NCBI GenBank assembly: GCA_019022495.1
Contig: JAFEKR010000055.1
Location: 62,001-126,000 of the forward strand
Length of the DNA: 64,000 nucleotides
Direction of reading: 5' to 3'
Source of the DNA: Epichloe hybrida
Taxonomy: Eukaryota > Ascomycota > Sordariomycetes > Hypocreales > Clavicipitaceae
A program made the position numbers and the translations under genes. The notes beneath the pieces are model-generated. The model was not told the origin of the DNA and did no database searches. It saw nothing but the letters and a program-made list of their open reading frames with translations. Below, piece by piece: positions 21,617-35,452 of this stretch. Within the stretch, counting starts at the first letter, position 1. Each line of letters begins with the position of its first letter.

Positions 21617-23621
21617 TCAGGGCACAACGTGAGCGTAGGGTTCGAAAGCCGTTTGAAAGCACTTGATGTGATATTCAAAGCCAACAACATAGTCGTCTCT
21701 ACGACGGCACCACTCGATAAGCGCCATCTGGGCAACTATCACTGAGACGGGCGGTCGAAATAGCACTGACATACCTCCAAGAATGTCAGCGAGGGACGAT
21801 CCGCACAGACAGTCAAGACTTCTCGGGCTATGTTTAGGGGCTGTTCAGGTGTGATTTCCGATAGCTTAGAAGGGAGCGATGGAATCTTCCTAGACTCGCG
21901 AATTAGCTCGCGTATCTCGGTGAGTAAAACAACGGATGAAGACGAGGCGTTTGGGGGTAAAAACAAGAAGGTAGCAAATAGATAGACTGGTGACATCCCT
22001 GTCATCTTGTCGAAAAAAAAAAAAGGAAGGATTCCTTGCATCTAGATTGCCGCAGATTTACAGCTCGATTGTGACAAAGTGCATTGATTGGGCAGTTGGC
22101 GCGAGGAGGGAGGCCACATCGGAGCCGTGAATGTTCAGCTGCTTTCTTTTGCTGTGGATTTGCTCATTGCAATGTTACACCATTGTGGACTGCCCGAACG
22201 TACCTTGCGCGATCCTTACTCGGTTCAAAAAGAAATAGGGGCCTAGGCTGGAAGTCAAGACAGGGTTCTGCCTGTTTGGTGCTGCCACTTCCACGTGCGG
22301 AGGTCTAATAACTATTGCCGAACCGCCATTGACAGATTAGTCGTTGATAGAAGAACAAGGTTGTCTCTCCAAGGTCCAGTCCCCGAGCATGCTCAGAGTG
22401 GTTGCTGGTTCATGCACGTCGCCCTCGAGTCCGCGTGCGGGTGCTACTCCGTACTTCGGCACACAAAGGGTGGGAGATACATACCTACGACAGAGCTTGG
22501 GCCGGAAAGTTGCCAATCTGTCCGGGGGGGAATAATGTTTCTATAATATCAAGTAGGGACGTCGACACATAAATGTGAGCAAGTCTCGTACTCTTTTCGA
22601 AGAATGTTAGCTCGAGTGCACAAGCCGGTAGGTAGACTGTCGGAAGAGAGGACCGGGATGGCGTAACATCCTTGTGCTCAACGTGGTAAGCCTGGGTCAG
22701 ACGCGGGACGTGTGTGATGAACACCTGCGCTGGCCAGATTGCACGGGAACAGCAAGAAGACGAAGCACATTTTTTCCTTGAAAACTCCGCAAAGCCCCCT
22801 CCCTCTTGATGACGACGGACCAGCGATCCCGACAAATCGGCGCCGGCCCAAAGATTGATGGGCCAAGACGGCCAGGACATGGGTCGCTGCTGGCGCAAGG
22901 GTGGGGGACACAGAGGAAGACTTGGATGGTGAGGTTCGAATGATGGCTCTGTCCGAGGTAGGTAGCCCTTGGCCAACGTCCCAGAACTCGCGCAAAAAAA
23001 TTGTAGTTGCAGCATGCACACAACAGGCACTGGTCATGACCTTGTCTTGGATCCAATTCAAAAGCCCCCGGGCAAGCCCAGAGCATCAGACAGTGGCATT
23101 GTATGGCGTGAAGCAGGACTGGCAGAGGACGACGACAATGACGTCCCAACAGCAACAGTAACATGAATGAAAACGCAGGTCTTACCTAATCGGGCCTCTT
23201 GTATCGACTGTGCTTGCTCCTCAGTCTGATTGTCGAAGTCAATTGAGCTCGTCTGGTTTCCTTGTCGTTTTGCTGGGTATTTGGTCCCGGAGTGGATCCG
23301 ACGACTTGTGCTGCTTGTGCTGTGAGTGGTGTCAGCGGCCGGGGTCAGCACTAAACCCTGGTCTGGGACAAAGGAGCGAGGCAAGCCCTGCAGCCCAAGA
23401 AGAGCGCATCCGTACCTGAGCGAACCCGCGAAGGTTTTCCAGTGGTGGGGGCACAGCAAGCGACCCGCGACGTAGCCGTTGTAAAAAGTAAGCTCGGCAA
23501 AACGCTCGGTCAAGTGGAAGTTGGTCGCCAATTTATGTCGGAGATGCGTGTTCAAATTGGCCTCGCGAAATAATGACAGAGCCGTTAAGTGTAGCCTCGA
23601 TGGTGCGAAGTTTGATGGCAA
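21617..23621 (-). CDS. Unrecognised multi-exon gene (partial model)
   Basis: Several exon-like pieces on the minus strand fit together. The segment 23416 to about 23621 encodes NFHLTERFAELTFYNGYVAG and CPHHWKTFAG and ends at a GTACGG donor. Segment 23186-23319 begins after CTCACAG, keeps frame (phase 2) and ends at GTAAGA. Segment 21775-21915 (containing LPSKLSEITPEQPLNIARE and ADRPSLTFLE) ends at GTATGT, and 21617-21727 (starting MALIEWCRRRDDYVVGFEYH) follows in phase 0 and ends in TGA. The link between 23186 and 21915 is unsolved. A protein-like stretch at about 22485-22730 (containing IYVSTSLLDIIETLFPPGQI) may be a middle exon. No domain is recognised and the 5' end is not fixed. It could be a degenerate gene. 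Confidence 0.4.
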
Positions 23622-24427
23622 AGCTGTTTCCGCTGGACAGCAAGCTGGAGGGCCAGACTCCCACTATCGCTAGACGTATTCTTCGTTTATCGTGAGCAGA
23701 TCGATGCTGTGAATGACCAATGAAAGCGAGTGACGCCGGCGGCAGAGGTTCTTGTCGCGAGAATCGTAGTGCCAGGAGCTGGTGTGAGAATGCAAATAGG
23801 ATGTTATCTCGATATCGAGCAGGCCAAATGTCGTACACGAGGGCAATGCGACTTGACAAAAAGGTAGAGTGTGCAAAGGAAAAATAAAGTGGCGTTCGGT
23901 GGCTTGTCTTGTTGGCTTGTTTTGTCGGCCGAATTCGCTTGCCAGATAGACAGAACAGAGCTCGTCACAGAGCTGATATCCAGTTCAAGACACAACGTGG
24001 TTCCAGCGTTGGCCAAGCTCGCGGCGCGAATTTGACAGCTTCGTTCGCAACAAACAAGAGTCTGATCGCAGAGATTAGAGAGGTGCGAAAGAGAGGAAGG
24101 ATAGTGTAATAGTCGGTACCTTGGATGTATGTAGAAAGGTTGAACAGGGATGGGCCAGGCTTGAGAAGGGGGCTAGTTCTGTCCTGGTAAAAGACAAGTC
24201 CTTGGGGTGGGTGACCAGGGTCTGGGTTTGTCGAGTCTGGCTGGTGCCGATCAATTTTGCAGACGACGCACAAGCCCGGCTCTTACAATTCATGACTGAC
24301 TGACTTGACGGCTGGGCGTGTACTCAGTCAGCAGTCTCACCCGTTCTGCCGAATACGAGTACAATGGGGCGCCACTGTATCTGCACAGCATGAGCAAGCT
24401 TGGTAGGTACCTAATAGATCAATACTG

Positions 24428-24480
24428 TACTCCGTACACGTCCAGCTGTACGTACCCAAGTACGGAGGGAGTACGGAGTA
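24428..24480. repeat. Short inverted-repeat unit bounded by TACTCCGTAC / GTACGGAGTA
   Basis: Perfect 10-bp inverted repeats at 24428-24437 and 24471-24480 enclose 33 bp, with an extra GTACGGAG inside. The termini match those of the 102-bp element at 41035-41136. Confidence 0.65.
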
Positions 24481-25439
24481 TGCGCGAGTATCATTGGCGC
24501 CGGTATCACACTGAATTCTTGCGCCCTGGTTGACGCAGTCTTCACTAATGGCATATTATGATAATACGATAATAGCAATCCGTAGTAATAGCAGCAACAG
24601 CAACACGGCTGCGTGGCTGTCATGGCATCTGCCCATTGTGGAGAGACGAAACAAGTGGCAGGTACGGATTAGAAACGGTCTCCATCAACGGGAGGCCAGG
24701 GGGGCATCACAATCTGCAAACCCACGACCCCCTCCCACCTTCCCCCTTCTCAGCACCACAACGGGCGACGGCGTGAAACCTTCGTACATGGCGGCCCCAG
24801 TGACAGAGAGCAACGACAACTTATTACGGGAGTATCAAAATTTGGAAGAAACGGAAGTCCGAAGACGGGATAGATAACAGAGCCTCGCGCTGTAGGGGGT
24901 AATCCGTACGGCATTATTGACAAAGGGCCGCCTCGATTGGGCATGCGCCCCTTTAGACAGACAACACCCCGAACTACATATTGGGAGGGTCCTGAATGCG
25001 ATTACAAGTTCCATGCAAAAGTCACACAAAAAAAAAAAGAACCAACATGCGCCGAGGTTGTCGGTGATGGCCAAAAATTTAAAAAAAAAAAAAAAGGAAA
25101 GACACCGGTCAACTACGTCGTGCAGTTGATTTGCAATCCGCAGTTTTAGGCTCTGGGCGTCTGGGCCGACGGCAATTCTACGTCATGAGTTTTCAGTCTT
25201 GGTAATGGCAGATACATGTCATGACAGGAACTTCTCCTCCATTGTCTTTTCGACTTGCAGACAAGATCTGGGTGCCGTGTGCACTGTGCGTTGACGCACA
25301 TGGTCTGACGAAAAGCTCGTGCAAATTTTTCTCCGGCGCTTCTTCAGCCGCCGCAGCCACTACTTACTTCATGTAATTACGGAGTACAAGTACTCGTGTC
25401 AAACGCACCCCACCTTTCTAACCAAAGGTAGAGTTGCTC

Positions 25440-25603
25440 ATCAGCAAAACAGCTACATTAGCAAAACGGCTTAGCTATTTTGAGCAATTATAAAATGTTC
25501 AATAGCAAAATGGCATACTCCGTACAAACAGCTTTAAAACGACAAAACCTAATATACTCTGTAAAAACCTGCATAAATTTCTCAAAGTGGCCGTTTTGCT
25601 GAT
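25440..25603. repeat. MITE-like inverted repeat (ATCAGCAAAAC ends)
   Basis: The ends 25440-25450 and 25593-25603 are perfect 11-bp inverted repeats. The interior repeats related AGCAAAAC/GTTTTGC words several times, is AT-rich and contains one TACTCCGTAC (about 25516-25525). No coding frame is present. Confidence 0.5.
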
Positions 25604-27540
25604 ATGGCCCGTTTTGCGGATAAGCACCATTTTTAATAGTGGGGCGATCAAATCGAGGGCCAGAGAAATGGGGCGTGGCACGAGTACGTGCTCCGTACGG
25701 ATCCGTACTCCGTACGTACAAATTACGTTCCCCCTTTTTTGCAATGCTTGACCCGCCCACCTGATGACAGGCCCACCTTTCTGGCACTATCTAGCGAATC
25801 GGCCCTCGGCCCTCGCTCTATGCTCATTTGCGACTGCCCAGTTTATCAAGTGCGTGCCTGCCTCCAATCTGGTTGTCACTTGTCACCTATTCATTAATTC
25901 TACCGAGAACCACTTCGCGCCTCTTTTGCCTGAGGCACTTAATCGCGCCATCGTTCGAGCTATGTATGAGCCGAGGGTCACAAGGCAAGCTCAGGGGTGC
26001 ACTGTGCTTTTGACTAGCTTCACTGCTCCCATGTGGGGTAGCCACTAACAGCTCTTCGTGGCTTAACAAGGAGGAAGAAGCTGTTAGGAAAGATATATTA
26101 TTGACCTGCTACCTCTAGTCATGTACTCGTGCAAAATCAAACAGGGATTAAACTGGATGCAGCGCCGGCAATTATTCTGCCCAGTCACTCAACACACTCA
26201 ACAACCCATTTGCCTGTATAGGAGCCCGAAGTATTGGTAGGGTCTGCAACAACCAAGCAGGCTCGTCTTTTCCCGTATCGAGATGCGTTTGTCAGAACAC
26301 GCACATGTACATTGCTCCGTCCGCCTCGTCCAGGGTCGGACCAGTCACACTTGCCAATGAGCCTAACACAAATCCAGAATAGCATGAGGCACATGCCAGT
26401 TGCACGTGGAGTTTGTGTGAACGAGCTAGGCCTGTTTTTTTGGCCCTTGGTAAATTCACATGTATGGAGTCAGGAACCGGGGCCACCGATGGACACGTAT
26501 GTATGTATGTAACACATCGTCGTCGAAGCTTGCGTGCATGTCTACCCTCATCAGGGGCAACTCCCTACCGTCTGAGTTCGCATGTTGGCCGCAGGGTAGG
26601 TCGTGGACGAGAAAAGGCAATAATAGCCTTCTCAATCAAAGTTGACCGGCTGGCCATTAACAGATCAAGGACAGCAAGTCGATCAATAATATTCATTATT
26701 GATAGGCAGTGACTGGGATTGACTGGGCATTTTATCTAGTGCGACCTTTGGACAATTAAAGACACAGCATGACTCACGGGACGCACATCAGGCCAGTTTT
26801 GCCACACCAAAAAAAAAACGTGCGTTTGACAGATGCACCACGGCATCCGCTGCACATGATACCAGGAAGTCAAAGCAAGTTCCTGGCTTGCTCAACTGAC
26901 ACGGCTACGATGCGTGGTCTGCCGACTTGACGCAAGTTCAGGGTCGGCCCGTGTGTAGGGCTGACGAACTAGCAAAGATGCATGCGATGAAGACATTCCA
27001 ACCAGCTTGTTCGACGCAGAAGCCTGGGACCCTGGCCTGGGTGTCTGCCGTGTGCTTCTGGGATTGACCACACACAGTGGCGGGAACTGATGCGGAGAGC
27101 ACCTGGCCGGCGGCAGACAAGGGTGCAGCAAAACACCTGGCAACAAACTGTCAACACCTGGCTAGTGGAGAGGTAATCCTTAATACATCCCTGCCAAATA
27201 GTCATGCTTAACATTTGGACCCTCGTGGTAGGGTCTTCAGAACGACTTGAAAAGACGCGATTCCATGGAGCCCGAAGCAGGTCTTCCAGACTGCCCAGGC
27301 TTCATCTACGAATAATTGTCTGCTAGACTAGGCCTTTGAGAACGTCTCTACCGGCTCTACCGGCTCTACAGGCAAGGAACTTATCCTGTCCCACAAAAAT
27401 ACATCAAATCGACATATGGCGACGCGGAAGAACGCCAAACTCATACTCTACGACCAGTGTTCGATCTTGTCTTGTCAGACTGACGTAATAGCACAATCCA
27501 TAGAGAACAAGGGTTGGACACGTCTAGGGCTGTGATATTA

Positions 27541-27619
27541 ACATGACACACGACGCGACTATGACACGACACGACACGACACGACGCGGCTATAACACGA
27601 CACGACACGACATGACATG
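27541..27619. repeat. ACACG-type pentanucleotide repeat
   Basis: Two runs of CGACA units interrupted by a CGGCTATAACA spacer. It is imperfect at both ends. Confidence 0.8.
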
Positions 27620-30600
27620 CAACATCGACTCAATGTCCCAAATGGGGAGAGCACTCTGCGGAGTAAGAAAAGGGACCAGGCGAGAGTATTCACTTGGGGG
27701 TTGAGTCGACTGGCCGGAGCATTGTCGCTATCATGTAGTAGGACGGACTATGTGCCGACCAGCTCGTATACTAAATCCAAAGAATGATCCTCACCACGAC
27801 CAAACCCGAAATTGCTGTCTGATAAACGCCTGATGTTGAACGGCTCTTGCAAAAGAAAAGTGTTCTAGGGAGTACGGAGTACAAGGAATGCATTCCTCCC
27901 AAAATTCACCAGATAATTATCACTTGGGCTGATCTATATCACACCGATTACGAAGCATCGCGAAGTCGGAATAGCCGGTTAGTTGTTCCGCCGCGAAAGT
28001 GCAGTCAGTACATATCGTCAGACAAAGAACTGGGCGGATGATGAACCCTGGCATAAGGGAAAATATAAAAAGACTGACACGCCCCCCCCCCCACCCTCTT
28101 TCCCCCCGCACGGGACGAGTTCAAGGTTTCCTTGAGAGGCAAATCCAAATCTAGGTTTAATGCCTCACATGTGATAACGATAATATAACGTATCGTGATG
28201 AAACTCAACAACAACATGTTTCGGTCAGATTGCCAGGCACGCGATCGGGATGGGGTATTATTCATAACGGGACTTGACAACTCTTAGCAAGAACCAAGAC
28301 AACCCAACCCACTCGAATCCAGAAAGAGACAGAAGCGAGTGTGCTCCAGGTGGGACAGAGTACAGACGGAGCATGACGGAGCATGCACATACGTATGTAC
28401 TATGTATGTACTATGTACTCCGTACGGGAGAGTCTGTGGTCGGATCCACGCCTCTTTCCTGGATACACAGAACTGCAGAACTGACAGAGTCAGTCACAGG
28501 GATTCGTGATCTGCAGCGTCGAGAGAAGAAGGCGACAGACTGTGCAATGCGACCCACATGTCACCACTGAAGATGGATGACTCCTGGCCGTCGATGAGGA
28601 AAAGAGGGAAAGGAAAGCCTACGGATTACTCCTCTGGTGCATTGCGGAGCTAACGGATACAAAGTATGTCGAGAGAAAAAGAAGAAGATGAAGAAGCATC
28701 GTCAAGCTTGCCGTGTTCGCGCTGGACTAATTGTAAAGTTCATCACAGTTTTCCTTGCGGATGTGTATATTATGCATATGTTATCGCGGAATCTGTCGGA
28801 GTGACGTGATTGCGAGATTTGTGCGCGACAAGAGTAAAGGGACCGAAAGGGACCGACGGCACCATCCGTTCATCTTCTCATTCCTGTCCTTATTACCTCT
28901 GGTTGACTTCTCATAATACTGGGAGGATTATGTGACCGTCGGACATTTTCCAGCGCCGTGATAATAATAGTAGCCCGTACGGATTACTCTGTTTCTTCAC
29001 GGACTGGATGGGCTGCCTCGGGCCAGTCTGGTGGGAGATCAGACTAATCAATTTCCCGTTTAACAAAGTTGTCGAGAGCGTGAGGCGTATTATTAGCTGC
29101 TGTCACACACTTCCTCGGAGCAACCAACCAGTCTATACCCCGTACCGAGTACTCCGTACATGTGGTTGCATACGTGGTAATTAATTATCCCCAGCATGCG
29201 TGTTTTTGAATTGGTCGATTACCGAGCACGCCAGGCGATTCTACTGGTTCTAATAAAAAACGCCATCATGGTCGCCTACGAGGGGGGGCGCAAATGCACA
29301 TCAGGCTTGCTTGCATCTGGGATCTCTCGTCGTTTTGTATTTCCATTGTTTTTTTTTTTTCCTTTTTCTTTTTCTTATCTTTTTTTTTCTCATCTTTTTC
29401 TTTTTCTTTCGGGTCGGCCCTCCGGTGTCATTGGAGGGCGACGATGGGACGTGCAAAAGACAGATGGCCTGCCCCTTTGCCGTATGTATTCAGGCCCGCG
29501 GCGTTGTTTTACGGATTGCCTGTGGCGTCTGCATACATACACTTCATCTCACTTGTGTGTTTCGGGCAAATGAAGTTGCTACGTTGAAAACCACCATTTC
29601 AGGATGAAAGGAAGCGACCACCCTCCCCGGCCATCCCATCCCATCCCATCATCCCATCCCATCATCCCATGGCATGCATGCATGCATGTATGGCGTGGCA
29701 TGGTAATAAGGCATGCAATGCAGGAGAAGGAGAAGGAGAGTCAGACAACGGAGTCATCCCGAGCAACCCCCTGTTCCAGATTGAATTACCGCGCGCGACA
29801 AGAAGCACTTCAGGCTGTATGCCAATCCAGCCACAAAACATCAACCCAGAGCAGATGCTGCAAAAGTTCCGGTGTGGTCACTGGACGGGACTGACTCGTC
29901 CGAAATATCAGCGTCAGGATCAATCATATCTCCTCTGCTGTCATGTCTCATGGGCCATCCCCTAGCGGATTAGTCCGTAATTAGGTCATATGACGTGTTC
30001 TTTGTTTCCAACTCTAACTCTCATGCCGAGTTCATCACCCGGCCCAACAAGACGTCCGTCTGTCCAAAACAAGTACGTTGGGAGAGGACGGATATTACAA
30101 AGGAGCGCGCCAGCATTTAATACACCAGACGCTACGCTACGCAACTGCCGCCACTGCATGTCTCATCCAGAATTTAGCCTCGATTCAAGATCAATTACAC
30201 CCTGTGGTTTTTCCTCTTCTTCTTTCCCCCCTCGAGACTGCTGAAATGTCCAGCGTCTCATCTCAGTCTTCTAGCTCATGCAGATTGTCAACCGCGTGAA
30301 TCCATAGGCCAGCCAGCTGGATTTTTTTTTTCTTTTTTTCCCTTCCCCTTCGTAGTGTAGTGCAGATTGGGGGGAGCATTTCCTTTTGGGCAGAAACGAG
30401 ATCGATCAGGGGTCGTCGTAGTGAGGCTGAGAGTTTGGGTGAGAAGACGCCCAGACGAAGAAAAAAAAAATAGGAGCGGGGGGAAGCGATTAAGTAAAGT
30501 TCCTCGACGAACAGCCAAATGGCTTCACTTTACTTGTATTGTTTGTTCCCCTTCTCCCCCCCTTTTTTTTTTCCTTTTTTTTTCCTTTTTTTTTTTTAAT

Positions 30601-33600
30601 AAAATGCCGTAGATGGAGAACCCTGGTTTGGCGAGCAGCGAGATGATATCAAGATCGTCAGTCATGAACCGAAAAAATGGGGGGGGTTCGGGGCAAATAT
30701 CCCGTGGTGTTTCTTCCCTATGCTCTAGGGTAGGACCGTCATAGCTCCAAGTCTGAGCCGTTCCGTTCTGTTCTTCTCATGAGATTTATTCTGAGACGAA
30801 GACTTCTCTGGTATTTTCCGTGCTGTCGACCAACCAACCAGCTTCACGAACACTTGAAATTACCCCCGAAGAGCTGACAGACGTGAGCAAGAGTCCCGGG
30901 CTTTGGCACCGCACAGAGAGCATCGAATCACCTCCCACGTCTGAATACAAGTCTCATCCGAAAGAGAAGGTCCTTGTTCTCACGCGGCACGTGGCACGAC
31001 AATAGTCAAACCACATTACACACACCAGAGACAAAAGTTCCCTCAAAACCTCGTATAATATCCCCAATCCACGTGCTCACCCGTGCATACAACGCCTGGG
31101 CTACGCATGAACTTGTAGGCCTCATGTTCTCACAGTCACCTCGCACAGGTATGACCTCTCACGAGGCCTGGGTGCTCAGCACAAGTACGGACGATCTACA
31201 GGGCTAGTTACATGAGAAGATCTTCGTTGGGTTCCTGTATTCGGTCGTGACACCCAACACTGGGCAGCACGGGACGATGCAAGTGGATGAGAAGGCAATG
31301 GCCCCCTGACAAGCGGCTTGGAACCTGTAGCTCCGAGGAAGTATCAGCGATGACGGGAATGTGTTGATACGGACCGGATCAACGACACAACCTGTACGTG
31401 GTGTGTTGGTCGTTCTGTGTGTGACGAGCTGAGAAGGGTGAATTTGTCCGAGTCGTTCACGGGCAGCGCGGACTGGAAGCAGCGCGGCGGGGGGGGGGGG
31501 TTTCCCAAGGTTGGAAACGAGCAAACAGGACGTGTGTTGGTTTGATTCCCCGATTTCACAACCCCCAATCTTGCTACATGAGGAAGAATGCCTCCTCGGC
31601 TACGTTGAATTAAAAAAAAAAAAAAACTTTGTCAGGTATCCGGTCACACATCAACTTCTTGTTCCAAGAAACCCCCTCCAGTCCACCAAAACCCCCGACT
31701 ATCCAGATACTTTTTTTCGAGTCCTGCCAGGCGCGGTCTTTGGATAGAAACGCCCAACGTTGGTCATGTTTCCCACGTTCCCCGAGAGATGGCAACATTG
31801 TCCTCTCCAAACCTCCGTCTGAACACTCCAAGTCGATAGGAAAGCGGGAGGAAGGGCAGCGGGGAAGATCGGAGACTGCGTCCGTCACCGTCCGCAGAAA
31901 GTTGGTGAAAGCCGATTACCCCAGTCACTACGGTCCGAGGGCGCGGTGAAAGCGCGGACGTCCGGATACGAATGATATCGAGAGTACGAGAGACTCTTCC
32001 CCTCTTGTAAGTACGTTCATCAGACATGTCGTAAATAGAGGCAAGAGGAGTAAAAAGTTTCGAGGTCAAGTGGGAGAGATTGGGGGGGGGGGGGGAGACA
32101 AAAAAAAAAACAACAAATTGCTCTGACCGAGATCCTGCGTAGTGAGGGAAAAAAAAAAAAAATTCCGACTTGACGCGTATAGTACCGTTCCACCGTGTAT
32201 AGAATATCGACATTGCAAGCTGAGCAGCGTTGGTGACATGTAAGTTATCTGTGTCCTATTTGAACCACCTTTTTTTTCTAATTGATCCAAGTGAGCGAGA
32301 AGACTGCTCTCATTTGAGTTTACGGTGATGAGTTAAAACTCAGCTACATGAAACACGCTTCGACCTTGTTCTTGTTACGAGTGCTCCAGTTTTTGCTTTG
32401 CCTTTGCCGAAGCTCAGTTGATGGAATGCTTCACCCCCTGGGACTTGCGAGCCATTACTGAGTTGCGGTCTGGAGCGAACTTGGAAACATCTGCCTCATC
32501 CCACAACAACCTACGGACTTGGGAGCATAACATCAAAATGGGGCATCAACACGAGGTCAATTTGCCATCAATCTACGACTGGTTCAAGTGTGGGTACCTC
32601 GGTCGTGATACCATGAATTCGAATGTTGAATGATGCATGCTCCATCATCATGGGACACAAGGTTGCCGATTTCTCTTGACGCTGTTGCCCCGTTGGAACT
32701 TTTTTTTTGATTTGGCTCTCTTGTTCAATTCATTCTTGGTCTTGGGAGAAGCGTATAATCTTCAAAACAAACCGTCTCGATTGTTTCCATCTTCTCATCG
32801 AGATTAGGCGTTGAGATTCTACTCTAGGACTTGATGACAAGTGATGCTCTCTGCCCGCGTACACCTCTCATGGGAAAAAGAGGAAAGTCAAGTGGTCGAT
32901 TAACGGTTTTTTTTTCTTTTGCTGTAGAATAAAACAACAGAAACATCAAATGTGTCTTTTCAACAAAGATGAATGTGCTTCATCGGGCGGTACTCAAGAG
33001 AGACCTCACCCGGCAGGGTAAAGTCTAGTAATGCGCCATTGAGATCTCTAGATCTGGTATCGGTAGTTTCACCACTGACCAGACTTCACCTTTGTTACGT
33101 CATGCTCATCACTTACTCAGTCCATCTAATGGATTTGTCCAGATTGCACCTCTGGGCTGTCGAAAAAAAGTTGTCCGGGGCTCTACATACGAAACGCCGA
33201 TGGCATCAACCCAACCCACGTCATGTAGTGCAACCCGATGATCGGCATGAGAAGGGTTTGGTTTCGGATGTTCTGGTCTTCTCAAGAGCATCAATTAGCA
33301 AGAAATTTGAATTCATTAATAGAGTAGAACTATGATATCGGACATTTGCGGCCAGTTTTTCTTCTTTTTGGTACCTCCATCCATGATAGATGTGGCAAGA
33401 CGCGAAAGTAGAGAGCAATACGAGCCTAAGAGACGCTGTGCAGTCTGCAAATTCCATAAAAGCAATGCGCACAAAAGCTATTCATGGTTGCAGATTATAA
33501 AAGGCTCCCAGTCTTGTGCAGAAAAGAAAGGAAACGACAGCTCTTTGTATGCCTTGTCATCTGACGCTCGAGTTCTCTTGGAGAACGAACGGGAACTAGT

Positions 33601-35160
33601 CGATGTGGTGAAATACCCATCCTGGGCAACTCAGTCCACCTACAGTGGTGTAGAGGTTGTCAGAAAGAAGAGGGAATCCCAACTTGGCAGGGTTGCCTGG
33701 GAGGTACATGTAGGGACGACGACATTCGCAAACAAGTGGCAGTGTCTACGGAGTAATCCGAACTACCAGCATACCTCGTGTCAAGTGCTTTCAATGTTCT
33801 TTCTCGAGGCGCTAGAAGCCAACAGAGAACAGAGATCAGACATGGTGGTTATCGTGCCAGGGTTGGATCGGGATGCCTCGCATAGGGTTTGAGCCATTTC
33901 GGAATTTGCACGACTCTAATCCGTAAGGAGCAGTGGTGGCCAGTGATGGCTGCATAAGGTGCAATTTGGCATTCTGGATGTTTCTTCGTCTTCTGCATTT
34001 ACCAATCCCATCGTCCATGACATCAGCAGGGGGCCGGTCTTATAGTACGTCTTGTTAGTACGACGCCAGATGCGCACGACCCTAATGCATATGGGCCTGC
34101 CGTACGGAGCACTCCGTCCGTAGTCCGTAGTCCGTACCGGATCCGTATTGCTATCAGAATGAGATAAGAGTATTGCCCGTGTCGATGGTGCCGTCAGCCG
34201 CCCGTCACTATCCCCCAAGCCGTCCTCAATCGACATCGACAACAAAGGACCAGGTAGGGGTCAAATATCGTGAGAGGTGTCATGGTGCGACCAAGTTGCG
34301 ATGCGCAACGTGATAGAATGGTTCCCATGAATGACGGGCGAGTATAAAGTCTGTGTCTCTCGAGTAAGTTTGGCTGATGCGTTCGATTCATTGGCGGGCA
34401 CGTCGGGCAAGCAAGCAGTCTGAGCGTGCATCCCTTGTTGCCATTGTTTGAACGCGATGGCTGCCTCGAGAATGACGGTAGAGCCATGAACCATATGTGA
34501 AAGCATGGCGTCGAGATCCTCGTCGCATGAACGGGCAAAAGCTCCGAGCACCAAAGGTCGGCAACGCCGTTGACAATGTCAAGTCAAGCAAGGTCTGGTG
34601 CATGTGGAAGCCAAGAAAGTAATTTTTTTTTGATCATGTACATACAGTGGGTGTACGGATTACCTGGCGGCATGTCCTCCGCTGTGCCTGCATCTGTCGG
34701 CGCGACCTGCCCACCTCGTCATGTTCCTGGCACTGGCCCTCCTCCCCCCCCACCACAACGCGTGGAAGGAACGGGCACCGGGGGTTGTAAATACACACTG
34801 TACGGACTACAGTGGGTTGTACTTGTAAAATACTGGGGGCACTGGGGCTCATCAATCTCGCCTGGAACTCGAGCCCAGCCCAGGCGTTGTAATAACTTGT
34901 CAACACAACCATGCTCATCATGTGCGTGAGCTGGAGTGCATGTCGGTACGGAGTAGTCCGTACATGGTCCAAATTATTCCCCAGTAATCCGTAGCCATGT
35001 CTATGCTGGGCGCTGTCTGAAATCCGCTTAACCGATCCAATCTCCCTCCCTCGGAGCTAATGCGCGCGCAGTCGCCAGCCCATCTTGGATGTCAACAATC
35101 TGACTCTTTCAAAAAGTGCGACTCATCTCCCTCGCGGAAGAAAGAGCCGGTGCTTCGCTC

Positions 35161-35240
35161 CTTTTTTTTTTTTTTTTTTTTTTTTTCAAAATAATTACAC
35201 CAGACCAGACCAGACCAGACCAGACCAGGCCAGTCCAACA
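35161..35240. repeat. Poly-T tract followed by ACCAG pentamers
   Basis: A T homopolymer of about 26 at 35161-35186 is followed within 15 bp by six or more tandem CCAGA units (35201-35235). Confidence 0.85.
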
Positions 35241-35428
35241 GACGTCACCAACTTTCTGGACTCCAGCGCGTCCAACGCTCCTGCCTCCCGACAACAAAGT
35301 TCGCTGGTCTGCCCAAAGCCAAACGGGCCAGCTGTCCACATCTGCCGGACAGAGAGATTCGCACAACCAGAAACCTTCCGAGGATACGGAGTAATAAGAA
35401 TAATATTGCAGGACGAACAGGTCGCAAC

Positions 35429-35452
35429 AGACAGACAGACAGACAGACAGAC
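35429..35452. repeat. ACAG tetranucleotide microsatellite
   Basis: About six tandem ACAG units upstream of the Kin4-like gene. Confidence 0.85.

Noticed and set aside
27541..27619. Possible CRISPR-like array
   Set aside because: The units are 5 bp and contiguous, without spacers: a microsatellite in a eukaryotic genome.
33332..33892. Plus-strand frame of 186 codons in the gene-poor block
   Set aside because: No family recognised, no flanking exons found, and composition near background. It could be real but is not supportable by eye.
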